DNA of 64,000 bases from Sphingobium chungbukense (GCF_001005725.1 NZ_LBIC01000012.1:164656-228655), one strand, 5' to 3'. Positions 44,547 to 53,018 are shown, counted from the stretch's first letter. Translations and numbers: made by a program. The notes: generated from the letters alone by a model not told the origin.

Positions 44547-44803
44547 CAGCGATGTCCCTTGATATTTCGCGCGCGGCTGCGCGGCCGCCAGATGGCTTGA
44601 TCGGCCGCGTTCCCGCCGTGGATAGCTGTGATGAGACCGCTGACGCCCATGAGTGCCGCTCCGGCGATGATGAGAGTGAGCTGCCAGTCGAGCTTCGGCT
44701 CGGATGCCAGGACCACCACCGCCTGCACCAGCAGGAGCAGATGCGTGCCGACCAGCACCCGGATCGCCATCTGGCTCGGGGATGAAGAGAGGATGCCTCT
44801 CAT
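44546..44803 (-). CDS. Small two-helix membrane protein in tra operon
   Basis: An 85-residue protein with two hydrophobic segments (VLVGTHLLLLVQAVVVLA and WQLTLIIAGAALMGVSGLIT) and a basic C-terminal tail. Overlaps of one base with traW and four bases with the preceding gene support it being translated. It was not recognised; it lies between traC and traW, where F carries trbI, but it is shorter than TrbI. Confidence 0.7.
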   Translation of the reverse strand: MRGILSSSPSQMAIRVLVGTHLLLLVQAVVVLASEPKLDWQLTLIIAGAALMGVSGLITAIHGGNAADQAIWRPRSRARNIKGHR

Positions 44804-45159
44804 TTCCGCTTCGTCCAGTGATCGATCGCCTCGCGGGCCGCCTTCCAGTGTGCCAGACGAGACAGGCCCATGGAGACGCCACCTGAGAGGCCGACGAGCA
44901 GAATACCGGACGTAGAGGCGCCAGCGCAGACAAGCAGCCCGCTCCGGAGAACCGAAGCGAGAGGTTGATCGAGCAGCCAGCCTGCCAGCAGCACCATGAT
45001 GGTGAGGATCGCCGTCTCGATGACAATCAGGCGCAGCCGCCAGCGTATGGCTTCGGCCTCGGCACGGATCGCCACCCGTGCTTCAATGATCCGCTCCATC
45101 TCGGCATCGCGTCCAAAATCACGGCAAAGATGGATCGGGTGAGAGGGAGCCTTGCGCAT
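44800..45159 (-). CDS. Small membrane protein in the trbI position
   Basis: A 119-residue protein: a basic N-terminus, a helical charged segment (AEMERIIEARVAIRAEAEAI with the first base pair approximated) and two hydrophobic segments (LIVIETAILTIMVLLAGWLL and LRSGLLVCAGASTSGILLVG), then a basic tail. ATG 45159 overlaps the traC stop (TGATG form); the longer frame lies within traC. F has TrbI, 128 residues, at this point in the operon, but the two-helix layout differs from the single anchor of TrbI, so I leave it unnamed. Confidence 0.72.
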   Translation of the reverse strand: MRKAPSHPIHLCRDFGRDAEMERIIEARVAIRAEAEAIRWRLRLIVIETAILTIMVLLAGWLLDQPLASVLRSGLLVCAGASTSGILLVGLSGGVSMGLSRLAHWKAAREAIDHWTKRK

Positions 45160-47675
45160 CAGCCGCGCTCCTCGTCGGTGGGGGGAAGGATGCTGGCTGG
45201 ATCGACGCCCGCCAGTTCGCACACAGCCTGCAACGGGCTGCGGCCTGCACGGATCAGCGCATCGAATGCGGCAACCTCATTGGGCGCGCTCGTGTTGATC
45301 CAGTAGGAGAAAGGATCGACGACCAGCCGGGCGATGCCGAGCCCTAGCGGAGAGTCGATGAACACCTCGCTATAATGCGGCTTGGCGTTGCGGACCGATT
45401 TCAGGAGATCGAGGACAAAGCCCGAATAGTCGAGAATCTTGTTTTCAACGGCCTGCTGATATGTCGATCCCTGAAGCAGAAAGCGGGTCGCGGCATTTTC
45501 GAGGATGACCTGGCCGGTGCCGCCGAAGAGCAGCAGGTCGTTCATGCTCTGAAGCACGACGCCGAAGCTGCCCTGATATTTGCGGGCACGTCGATAGCCC
45601 TGACCGAACGCCTCGGCGAGCCTGGATAGATCCTGCCCCTCGGTGCGGGTCATGAACTGGGCTGCCTCGTCGCACAGCACGAAACGGGGCTTGTCGCGGG
45701 CGGAGAGGTAGAGTTCCTGCGTGACCGCATTCACCACCACCATGACGATCACATTGAAGAGATCGGGCATGGCCTTCAGCCGCTCCAGCTCTAGCACGAC
45801 GAATTCGTCGGAGGAGATGTCGAACGTGGAGGGGCCGTTGAAATAATGTCCATAGGCGCCGTCCGAGCCGAAATCCCGCAAGTTGAAGGCCAGTTCGCGC
45901 GCCACCGGCACCAGATGGTCGACCCGGTCGAGTTCGGTGGCTGCAAATTCCGGATAGGCGCCAAGCCAGGCCCGCACGCTGTCGATCCCGTCTTCGGCAT
46001 GGCCCTCATCGATGGTCCATTGCACGGCGGATTTGAGGAGATTCCATTCGGAGGTGGAGACCCCTTTGCGGGTCGCGGCATTGGCCATCTCCGCGACGAT
46101 GGCGACGGCCATGGAAATGGCGGACTGGCGATCGTCGCCGTCCAATGCGAACCCCATGTCAAAGGGGTTGAGGACGAGTTGCTCCTCGCCGATGTCGATG
46201 TATCGGCCTGAACAAAGCGTGCAGAGTTTCCTGTAGCTGCCGCCGATATCGATGATGCGGATCAGCGCGCCTTGCGCATAATATTGCTGGCAGAGATTGT
46301 TGAGGAGGAAGCTCTTGCCCGCACCGCTCTCTGCCGAGACGATGAAATTGTAATTGTTGATACGTGGGTCGAAGAGGTCGAGCGTCACCAGCTGACCCTT
46401 CCGGCCTGTATAGAGAAGAGCGGGGCGCCCGCCGCCGCGAAAGTCCGTCTGGGCAGGAGCGAGCAACACGGCGGCCTTCACCGGCAGGCGGAAATCCCGC
46501 TCGAGCATCCGGATCGTGCGCTTTTCCGGGTAGAGGCCGAAGGGCAGAGCCATCGGGAGCAGGACGGGGTTGAGATAGCTTTCCTCCTGCATCATCCACG
46601 GCAGCGGCTCGCTTTCCCACAGCCGCTTGGCACGAGCGGCCATTTCGCGCGCCTGTGCGCGGGTGCGCCCAAAGACCCAGACCATGGGAATGATCGAGAC
46701 GAACCGGCTGCTGCCGGCCTCGTCCAGCACCCAGCCGATTTCCTCGATCTGCTTGCCAACCTCGACTGCAAAACTGCCTGCCGCCTTCTGCGCAGAGAGA
46801 ATTTGGGCGCGCTTGTGGATCTCGAACTGGCTGTGATCGAACAGGATATTGAGCGTGAAGAGGAACGGCCCGCCTATCTGGTCGCTATCCTCGGCCGCTC
46901 CGCGCATGCCGCCCAGCAGACGGTTGGCGCGCTCGGCGGTGATCCGACGTGCAGGCGCGCGGGGCGTCAGGCAGCGGGCGACCTGATTGCCGAGGAATAC
47001 TTCCGGTCCGTCGAAGAGGAGGTCCGGCCCCGCGTCGATGATTTGCTTGCGGATAGGCGGGGCTGGCTGTCCATCACTTCCATCGGCGAAAACACCGGGC
47101 GCCGAAGCGAATACGCCGTTGAAGATGCGCCGATAGAGGCTGACCAGCTCTTCCGGCGCCATGCGGCGAATGGCCAGCTTGGACAGCTGCTCCTCCACCT
47201 GACGTTTGAGGTCCGTGCCCAGCTGGAGGCGGGTCTTGATGGAGAGGAAGAGGCGGAAGTCGCGGATCGGGATGCCGTGCAGCGCATCGAGGCCCTCAGT
47301 GCCTGCGCGCAGATAGTCGGTGGTCCGGCGGGCCGAAGCCTGGATCAGTGGATCAGGCCGGGTCTTGAGATCAAGGAAGGCGTCAAGCGCATGGTCGATC
47401 AGCGGATCGGCAAAGCCGTGAATCTGGAGGACCGTGCCTTCGGGAAAGTGGATATTGAGCAGGCCCTGCAGCGCCTGATGGACATGGGAGAACATATAAG
47501 CGGAAGGAACCAGCTCCCAGGCATATCCCCAGCCGTCATCGATGCAGAGAAAGGCTTCTTCCTGCCCGTCCCAGGCCACCATGGGCAGGAAGTCGGAATA
47601 AGCGTCTCGCGCGACGCTACGCTGAAGCGCGGCGAAGGTCATGCCGCCGCCATGATGGGTGCCGAGCGCCTTCAT
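45159..47675 (-). CDS. traC: Type IV secretion ATPase TraC (VirB4 family)
   Basis: An 838-residue cytoplasmic ATPase that powers pilus assembly and DNA transfer. Walker A is SAESGAGKSFLLNN near residue 450; Walker B is RFVLCDEAAQFM near residue 670. The N-terminal half (CIDDGWGYAWELVPSAYMF) matches TraC_F-type. The C-terminal FGVVLQSMNDLLLFG with ATRFLLQG is typical of the VirB4 motor domain. It lies between traV and the small membrane genes, with overlapping starts and stops. Confidence 0.96.
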   Translation of the reverse strand: MKALGTHHGGGMTFAALQRSVARDAYSDFLPMVAWDGQEEAFLCIDDGWGYAWELVPSAYMFSHVHQALQGLLNIHFPEGTVLQIHGFADPLIDHALDAFLDLKTRPDPLIQASARRTTDYLRAGTEGLDALHGIPIRDFRLFLSIKTRLQLGTDLKRQVEEQLSKLAIRRMAPEELVSLYRRIFNGVFASAPGVFADGSDGQPAPPIRKQIIDAGPDLLFDGPEVFLGNQVARCLTPRAPARRITAERANRLLGGMRGAAEDSDQIGGPFLFTLNILFDHSQFEIHKRAQILSAQKAAGSFAVEVGKQIEEIGWVLDEAGSSRFVSIIPMVWVFGRTRAQAREMAARAKRLWESEPLPWMMQEESYLNPVLLPMALPFGLYPEKRTIRMLERDFRLPVKAAVLLAPAQTDFRGGGRPALLYTGRKGQLVTLDLFDPRINNYNFIVSAESGAGKSFLLNNLCQQYYAQGALIRIIDIGGSYRKLCTLCSGRYIDIGEEQLVLNPFDMGFALDGDDRQSAISMAVAIVAEMANAATRKGVSTSEWNLLKSAVQWTIDEGHAEDGIDSVRAWLGAYPEFAATELDRVDHLVPVARELAFNLRDFGSDGAYGHYFNGPSTFDISSDEFVVLELERLKAMPDLFNVIVMVVVNAVTQELYLSARDKPRFVLCDEAAQFMTRTEGQDLSRLAEAFGQGYRRARKYQGSFGVVLQSMNDLLLFGGTGQVILENAATRFLLQGSTYQQAVENKILDYSGFVLDLLKSVRNAKPHYSEVFIDSPLGLGIARLVVDPFSYWINTSAPNEVAAFDALIRAGRSPLQAVCELAGVDPASILPPTDEERG

Positions 47676-48289
47676 GGGCGTGCCTCCTCAGGCAGCGCGG
47701 GCACGGCAGCGGCATTGCCGTCGGCCGCGGCATCGACCGGCGTCTTTTCCCTGACCTGATCGAGCACCGGCGCGCGGGCGGCGGGCTGGACAGGATTGAC
47801 CAGATAGTCCCCCACCACCCATTGCGGGCGCTCCATGATCGAGTAGACATAGCGCGGCATGTAAAGCCGGTCGGGGCGCTCACGGTCGGCATAGGGCATG
47901 ATGAGCGTACGGACCGTCCGGCCCTGACGCAGCATGGGCGTGACGGGCGCATCCACCAGTCCCTGAAGCTCGCGATAGACGCTTTCGCGATAGCCGGCAT
48001 AGGCGCTGGCCCCGGTCTTTGGCGGACGTGGCAGCCTGCCGGCATCGCGGAGCATGGTCTTGTCCTTCGTGACGGACGGGTCGGATTTCGAAGGGACGCC
48101 GGCGACGGCATCGGCATAGGCCTTGTCCGGGTGGATGCACTGCCCATGGTCGCTATTCTTGCAGCTGAACTTCTCGCTGTAAGGTGACATCATCGAGCCG
48201 ATGGTGGTGCAGCCGCTGAGCGAAAGGGCGCTGATCATCAGGGCGATGGGCGCGCGTGTGGCGCTGCCGCCGGGCAGAATGTTCGACAT
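47672..48289 (-). CDS. traV: Conjugal transfer lipoprotein TraV
   Basis: A 205-residue outer-membrane lipoprotein of the transfer channel. The lipobox is LSLSGC near residue 26, followed by SPYSEKFSCKNSDHGQC with the conserved Cys pair of TraV and then HPDKAYADA. The C-terminal part has RTLIMPYADRERPDRLYMPR and YVYSIMERPQWVVGDYL. ATG 48289 with GGAGA upstream is preferred over ATG 48319, which overlaps the traB stop. TraV, TraK and TraB form the outer-membrane core complex. Confidence 0.9.
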   Translation of the reverse strand: MSNILPGGSATRAPIALMISALSLSGCTTIGSMMSPYSEKFSCKNSDHGQCIHPDKAYADAVAGVPSKSDPSVTKDKTMLRDAGRLPRPPKTGASAYAGYRESVYRELQGLVDAPVTPMLRQGRTVRTLIMPYADRERPDRLYMPRYVYSIMERPQWVVGDYLVNPVQPAARAPVLDQVREKTPVDAAADGNAAAVPALPEEARP

Positions 48290-48318
48290 GGGCTTTCTCC
48301 GATGGAGGGGCGGGCGCA

Positions 48319-49659
48319 TCAGAATTTGGCTCCCGCAGTCGGTTTGATTTCGAGGGTGATGCCCTCCTGGATGACGACGACGACATCCTTGGCCGCGCCG
48401 ACCTCGACGATGGGTCCGGCCTGGCGTGCGAGATCGAGATAGAAGTCTGTCAGCTTGTCCGAGGATTTGGACAGGCCGCCGGCGATGCCGCTCTTGGTGG
48501 CCTCGCCTGCATCAAGCGTACGGACGGAGCCGAGCGCGGAGGTCGACATGTTGCCGAAGCTGTTTTCCACGGAGCTGGCAAAGCCGCTGACCGTTCCCGC
48601 GATGAAGGAGCGGGCGAGCGCCGCTCCGGCGCGTGTCACGACCTTGCCGGAGAGACCCTTTTTACCGTCCGTGTCGACGAAGAAGCCTTTAATGGGCTGA
48701 TCCACGACCGAGCGTTCATCGAAATCTACGCAGGAGAGCGACACCAGCTGGATCTCGACCCGCTCCTTGGCCAGACTGCCCGTCGCATTGCCGATCACGA
48801 AGCATCCGGCGAGATTGGCCTTCACATCATTGGGCAGGACGGCGGGCGCCTGGACCCGCGCGATCAGCGGCTCGGGATTGGAGGTCGCGTCCCGGCTCGC
48901 CAGTGCGTCGATCCCGGTCAGCAGTCTCGCTTTCATAAAACCAGGCGGCAAATAGATGGTCCGGTTCTTTTTTCGGGTGCCGGTCGCGGCGCCGTCCTTT
49001 CCTGCTGCGGCGGCGATGGGCGAAGTGGCGGCTCCGATAGAGCCGACCGTCTTCTCCACGGGCGGAGGTGGCGGGGCGGGCGGTGCCGACGAGGGCGGCG
49101 TTGGCAGGCCGGCATCTTCGTCACCCGCACGCGCATCGGCAGGCGGTTCAGGGAAACTGGGCGCCGATCCCGGCATGGCTGAAGGCAGATCGCTGCTATC
49201 GGCCGAGACATGACCGGGCTTGCTGCCGGGAACGACCTTGCCCTCTTCGATCGCGCTGATGCGATCGCCAAGGAGTGACTGGCCGTCCAGAACCTTCTGC
49301 AGATCGCCCCGCAATTTGGTTTCGAGGCTGTCGCCGCGCAGGCCAGCCCCCATGCCCAGATTGGACGCTGCCGGGGTCGCCTGCTTGGTGTCGTCCGGCG
49401 CGCTGGACGCCGTGTAGAGGCCATAGCCCAGCACCGCGACGATGGCGCCGACGCCGACCTGCTTCGCCCGGAGCTTCTGCTTCGCGCTGAAGCCAGCCCA
49501 GCGCGCCTTCAGATCGAGGAGCGCAGGGCCGCGCTCGCTGGCGCCGTGCGCGTCGGCCGCTGCGCGCTCGGCCATATGGGTCTGATAAGGGCTGGGTTCG
49601 GGCCGGCTGCGCCCCTCAGCATCATGCCCATCGGCGCTGCGCTTGCGATCATCGCTCAT
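48319..49659 (-). CDS. traB: Conjugal transfer protein TraB (VirB10-like)
   Basis: A 446-residue scaffold that spans inner to outer membrane. One membrane helix near residue 55-75 (VGVGAIVAVLGYGLYTA) is followed by a coiled coil, a Pro-rich stretch (residues 150-200, SSAPPAPPPPPVE) that would cross the periplasm, and a C-terminal VirB10/TraB domain with IYLPPGFMKARLLTGIDAL, GCFVIGNATG, SLSCVDFDERS and GFFVDTDGKKGLSGKVVTRA. Its stop overlaps a possible traV start and its start overlaps traK by four bases. Confidence 0.95.
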   Translation of the reverse strand: MSDDRKRSADGHDAEGRSRPEPSPYQTHMAERAAADAHGASERGPALLDLKARWAGFSAKQKLRAKQVGVGAIVAVLGYGLYTASSAPDDTKQATPAASNLGMGAGLRGDSLETKLRGDLQKVLDGQSLLGDRISAIEEGKVVPGSKPGHVSADSSDLPSAMPGSAPSFPEPPADARAGDEDAGLPTPPSSAPPAPPPPPVEKTVGSIGAATSPIAAAAGKDGAATGTRKKNRTIYLPPGFMKARLLTGIDALASRDATSNPEPLIARVQAPAVLPNDVKANLAGCFVIGNATGSLAKERVEIQLVSLSCVDFDERSVVDQPIKGFFVDTDGKKGLSGKVVTRAGAALARSFIAGTVSGFASSVENSFGNMSTSALGSVRTLDAGEATKSGIAGGLSKSSDKLTDFYLDLARQAGPIVEVGAAKDVVVVIQEGITLEIKPTAGAKF

Positions 49660-50423
49660 TGGGTTTCTCCGCGGCGGACGACGATGACGCGGGCGACATC
49701 ACCAGCATGAAGATCGAGCCGGTCAGCGGTGACGGAGAAGACGCGGTCGCCGACCGCCCGGTCAAGAAAGGCGCGTTCGTCGAGCATGAGATTCGAGCCG
49801 GTTTCCACCAGATATTCAGAGGCGGAGAGTCCGGCCCCTTCGATCGCCACGCGCCGTCGCTCCGTGATGCGGATCACGGGGAGTGCGGGCAGGGCGATGG
49901 GGCCGGATCGCGTCGCCACAGACGAGAAGCTGGCGGGCACACGGTCCTGAAGCAGGGAAAGGGTGATCGACACCGCACGCTCCTCTTCGACGAGCGGTCC
50001 CAGCAGATCCTCATTGGCCTTGGCCCGCTGCGCCGCGCCGGGGGTAAGCGTGACGGTCTGGGCTGGAATGTCCGCAGGCTCGGCATAGAGCGGATAGATG
50101 GCACCATTGCAGGAGACGAAGAATTCGGAGGGCTGGGTCACATAGCTGCGCGTCACTGCCCCGGCGTCGTCCACCTCCTTGACGAGAAACTTGATCCAGG
50201 CGTCCGAGCCGGCCTTCTCGACGGCGATTGCTTTTTCTGCCGAGAATTTGACGTCGTCGATCTCGCCGCCAACGCAGATGATGTGGTTCACGTCGCGGTT
50301 TGAGAGCCGCAGGGTGCTGGTCTGGTCAGGCAGAGCCGTGATCGGCGTGGCCTGGGCAGGCGAAGTCGTCAGCGAAATGGCGATGATCGTGGGCGCGAGG
50401 AAGGCTTTACCGGATCTCGGCAT
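49656..50423 (-). CDS. traK: Conjugal transfer protein TraK (VirB9-like)
   Basis: A 255-residue periplasmic protein of the core channel. Signal peptide AFLAPTIIAISLTTSPAQAT, then the TraK pattern LRLSNRDVNHIICVGGEIDD and FVSCNGAIYPLYAEP with a Cys pair, and a C-terminal beta domain (RRVAIEGAGLSASEYLVETG). ATG 50423 lies inside traE (17-bp overlap) with GAGGAG seven bases ahead. It bridges TraB and TraV in F-type channels. Confidence 0.92.
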   Translation of the reverse strand: MPRSGKAFLAPTIIAISLTTSPAQATPITALPDQTSTLRLSNRDVNHIICVGGEIDDVKFSAEKAIAVEKAGSDAWIKFLVKEVDDAGAVTRSYVTQPSEFFVSCNGAIYPLYAEPADIPAQTVTLTPGAAQRAKANEDLLGPLVEEERAVSITLSLLQDRVPASFSSVATRSGPIALPALPVIRITERRRVAIEGAGLSASEYLVETGSNLMLDERAFLDRAVGDRVFSVTADRLDLHAGDVARVIVVRRGETQ

Positions 50424-51045
50424 TGAAATTCTCCTCGGAGAGGCGGGTGAGCCAGAAGCGGCCATTTTCGACCACGAAACCGATCTTCAGCGTGCCCCGG
50501 AATTTGCGGATGACGCCGCCGATCACGCGCACTTTCTCGACGGGCACGGAGATCTGCGTCTCGGTCCAGGTCACGGGCTGATCGGGTCGGATATAGGTGG
50601 CGATCGACAGGGTCGGATTGTTCGACAGCTCGTCCAGCACGCCGTTCAGATTGTCGCGCATGCTGTTGTACGCGGACGGGTGGGCGATGGAGAGCAACTC
50701 CTGAAACTGCCGATCGGCGGAGTAGGCGCTATAGGTGCCCGACAGGGACACGATGTTGCGGGTGATGGCGCTCAGATAGGCCGTCGAGGGTTTGGACCCC
50801 GTCACATAGAGATCGCCGCTGGCGCCAAAGGGCACGACGACGGTGCGCCTGTTCTGGTCCGAGCTGTAGACCACTGCGCCAAGAACGGCGGTGATGCCGA
50901 AGAGCCCTGCGATAGCGAACTTTAGGAGGCGGTTTTCCTCAAAGAGATTGGAGGATCCCTGCATGTAACGATGGATGCCGAAGCTGGCAGGCTTGCCGAG
51001 CAGCGGATCGGCTGCGGGGCCCGTGCGGCGCTTGAAGATCGACAT
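50407..51045 (-). CDS. traE: Conjugal transfer protein TraE (VirB5-position inner-membrane protein)
   Basis: A 212-residue protein with one N-terminal membrane helix near residues 42-60 (LLKFAIAGLFGITAVLGAVV) and a periplasmic VirB8-like domain: YLSAITRNIVSLSGTYSA, FQELLSIAHPSAYNSMR and FRGTLKIGFVVENGRFWL. ATG 51045 begins MSIFKRR, where the family starts; the open frame upstream is the traL antisense-like extension. It has a 14-bp gap to traL. F TraE is needed for pilus assembly. Confidence 0.93.
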   Translation of the reverse strand: MSIFKRRTGPAADPLLGKPASFGIHRYMQGSSNLFEENRLLKFAIAGLFGITAVLGAVVYSSDQNRRTVVVPFGASGDLYVTGSKPSTAYLSAITRNIVSLSGTYSAYSADRQFQELLSIAHPSAYNSMRDNLNGVLDELSNNPTLSIATYIRPDQPVTWTETQISVPVEKVRVIGGVIRKFRGTLKIGFVVENGRFWLTRLSEENFNAEIR

Positions 51046-51059
51046 GGAAATCTGCCCCT

Positions 51060-51326
51060 TCACTCGAAGAAGCGGGTCTGGGTCGGACCCGGATAATGGC
51101 GGAAGGAGAGAAGGCCCCAGCGCCAGGCCAGATGCGGCAGATAGCCGCGCGGCTTGGACCTCAGCCACGGAATGAAAAGGAGAAGAGCACCGATTAGGAG
51201 CCACCCGATCATCCCGCCAACAATGACGGCAACGAAGATCGTCGACACCACCAGCAGGAACTCGTCAGCACCGAACCACAGGATCTGGACCGGCCTGTGC
51301 AGATATTGGGGGAGGCGTTCATCCAT
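51060..51326 (-). CDS. traL: Conjugal transfer protein TraL
   Basis: An 88-residue inner-membrane protein with two adjacent hydrophobic helices (FLLVVSTIFVAVIVGGMIGW and LLIGALLLFIPWL). LPQYLHRPVQILWFGADEF and YLPHLAWRWGL are characteristic of F-type TraL, VirB3-like. It works in pilus assembly with TraE and TraC. GAGGAGAAGAG precedes the ATG. The 134-bp gap to traA holds a hairpin. Confidence 0.92.
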   Translation of the reverse strand: MDERLPQYLHRPVQILWFGADEFLLVVSTIFVAVIVGGMIGWLLIGALLLFIPWLRSKPRGYLPHLAWRWGLLSFRHYPGPTQTRFFE

Positions 51327-51390
51327 TGCTCTTCTCCTCCTGCTTCATCACCTTGCCCGAGGGGCTGTGCCTAAAGGCGGTGATCGTACC

Positions 51391-51411
51391 GGTGGCCGAC
51401 CATCGGCCGCC
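51391..51411 (-). promoter_or_regulatory. Hairpin between traA and traL
   Basis: GGTGGCCGA at 51391-51399 and TCGGCCGCC at 51403-51411 form a 9-bp stem with one G-T wobble and a 3-base loop. No U-run follows on the minus strand, so it is more likely a 3' mRNA-stabilising hairpin or weak attenuator after the pilin gene than a full terminator. Confidence 0.45.
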
Positions 51412-51460
51412 GGGTCTGGGAGGCACGGACGCACCTTGCGGCGGGCCCGCACCCGCGTGA

Positions 51461-51778
51461 TCAGATGGTCATGCCGAAGGTCTGGAGGATCGAATCCGCC
51501 TTGATGAGGCAGACGGCCGCGACGATCGTCGGGATGCCGATCATGATGTTGGAGAAGAGGCGCGAGACGCCGAACAGGAAGGCGGCGACGCCGCCCACAA
51601 AGCCCAACGGTCCCTTCACACCCTGGTTCACGACAATGTCGTAAATGTCGTAGCCGAGGTCGCCGGCGGCAGGCGCCGAGAAGGCGTGGGCCGCGCCCGC
51701 CATGGCAATGAGGGTCGCAATCCCCAGTATGCCATAGTCGGAAACGCGGAGCGCACGATTGGTGAGGGCCTTGATCAT
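51461..51778 (-). CDS. traA: Conjugative pilin TraA
   Basis: A 105-residue prepilin. Residues 1-32 form a long signal sequence with cleavage probably after AGAAHA, giving a mature pilin of about 73 residues with two hydrophobic helices (LGFVGGVAAFLFGVSRLF and NIMIGIPTIVAAVCLI), the plan of F-type pilin. It would be processed by the S26 peptidase encoded at 38132 or host peptidase. GGAGTGAAG precedes the ATG, and an unusual 12-bp inverted repeat lies directly upstream of that site. TraL follows after 134 bp. Confidence 0.88.
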   Translation of the reverse strand: MIKALTNRALRVSDYGILGIATLIAMAGAAHAFSAPAAGDLGYDIYDIVVNQGVKGPLGFVGGVAAFLFGVSRLFSNIMIGIPTIVAAVCLIKADSILQTFGMTI

Positions 51779-51798
51779 ATGTCTTCACTCCACTGAAC

Positions 51799-51867
51799 AG
51801 AGCCGTCCGAATGGGGTTTGCCGGCGAGAGGGCTCGTAGGCCGCCAGGGATCGTGTCGGACGGCTCT
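51799..51867 (-). promoter_or_regulatory. Inverted repeat in the traA leader
   Basis: AGAGCCGTCCGA at 51799-51810 and TCGGACGGCTCT at 51856-51867 are perfect 12-bp inverted repeats 45 bp apart. On the transcribed strand the stem would end about five bases before the traA ribosome binding site. It may be an RNA structure controlling pilin mRNA stability or translation. Confidence 0.6.
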
Positions 51868-51960
51868 ACTAGGCCCGCGACCACCGGCTTTCCGTGCCGA
51901 CGGGGAGGCTGCTACCCGGTTGGGGAGCCAGTTCCCGACGACCGCCATGAATGAGAAAGT

Positions 51961-52731
51961 TCAGGAGCCGGGCGGCTTTGCCTTCGATGTCCTGGCCAGG
52001 AACGCGTCAAGTTCAGCCTGCTGAAAGCCGGAGATCAGCTGACCATCGAAGATCAGGGAGGGCGTCCCGCCAACGCCGAGCTTGCGAACAAGGGCGGCGT
52101 CTGCCTCGACCTTCGCCTTGCCCTTCGCACAGCTCTTGAGGGCGGTGGTTGGCGCACCTTCATAGGTCGCACGGAATGCTGCGGCCTGATCGGCGGAACA
52201 CAGGATATGCTCGGCCTTTGCCGCCGCCTGGGGGTGGATGCCGGAAACGAAGAAGATCAATCGGCGGACCGGCCTGCCTTCTGCCGCCTTTGCCTTCCAA
52301 TATTGGTCGAGGGCGCGGCAATAGGGACAGTCCGGATCAGTGAACTCAATCACCGTCGGCGCATCCTGCGGCCCAAGCGTGAGTGCCTGCGTCTGATCGA
52401 TGGCACTTAGCTGCCGTCGCACCCGGTCATTCTGGGAGAGCGCCGTGATGTTGACGCCATTGCGATCATAGACCGTTGCGAAGAGCACATGATCGCTGTC
52501 GGGCGCGTAATAGAGAATGCGGCCTCCAGCGCTGGCCTGATAGATCGGCCCCCTGACGGGCGAGAGAGCGAAATCCTCGAAGCTGAGGTTGGTAAAGCTC
52601 TGATGCAATTGCTTCTCGGCCGCCTCTCTCGCTCGCTCGAGATGATCACCGTCCGACAGCGACGGTTCGGCAATCGAGGGTAGCGGGTGTGCCGCGGCGA
52701 AAGCCGCCATGAGAATGAGCAGCCTTTTCAT
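51961..52731 (-). CDS. DsbC-type thiol:disulphide interchange protein
   Basis: A 256-residue periplasmic disulphide isomerase. Signal peptide MKRLLILMAAFAAAHPLPSIA is followed by an N-terminal dimerisation-like part (YQASAGGRILYYAPDSDHVL) and a thioredoxin domain with the active site DPDCPYCRALDQYW near residue 134 and a cis-Pro in GVGGTPSLIFDG. F-type operons from several groups carry such a DsbC to fold Cys-rich TraN, TraU and TraH. It overlaps the lipoprotein gene by four bases, and a 182-bp gap separates it from traA. Confidence 0.92.
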   Translation of the reverse strand: MKRLLILMAAFAAAHPLPSIAEPSLSDGDHLERAREAAEKQLHQSFTNLSFEDFALSPVRGPIYQASAGGRILYYAPDSDHVLFATVYDRNGVNITALSQNDRVRRQLSAIDQTQALTLGPQDAPTVIEFTDPDCPYCRALDQYWKAKAAEGRPVRRLIFFVSGIHPQAAAKAEHILCSADQAAAFRATYEGAPTTALKSCAKGKAKVEADAALVRKLGVGGTPSLIFDGQLISGFQQAELDAFLARTSKAKPPGS

Positions 52732-53018
52732 TTCATGGTCTCCGTTGAGATTTTGTCCTGGAGAGCGGCATCGATCCAGATATGCGACCCGATCCGGCTG
52801 TGGCGAACAGCGCCAGCCTCGCGGTCGATGCGATCCGGGCCTTCGACGAGGTTAGGAGCAGGGTCGTCGAAGGTCCGGATGACGAAGGCACCATCAGCCG
52901 TTGCGTGTATCTCGGCAGTGGCGAACTGCCATGATGCGGATGGCGCGGCGCCTGGCGCGCACCCCGTAGCGGCCATAAGGGCCAAAGCGAGGCCCATTGA
53001 ACATTCCAGGATTTGCAT
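52728..53018 (-). CDS. Small lipoprotein, first gene of tra operon
   Basis: A 96-residue putative lipoprotein: a short hydrophobic N-terminus (MGLALALMAATGC) ends in the lipobox-like AATGC near residue 20. The rest (FVIRTFDDPAPNLVEGPDRI) is not recognised. It has a 4-bp overlap with the DsbC gene. It is the first gene of the transfer operon and faces the repeat-bearing control region. The start codon is uncertain; an internal ATG at 52997 is possible. Confidence 0.7.
   Translation of the reverse strand: MQILECSMGLALALMAATGCAPGAAPSASWQFATAEIHATADGAFVIRTFDDPAPNLVEGPDRIDREAGAVRHSRIGSHIWIDAALQDKISTETMK

Noticed and set aside
46272..47759. 495-codon plus-strand frame
   Set aside because: Antisense to traC, whose Walker motifs are clear; a GC-rich codon-usage shadow.
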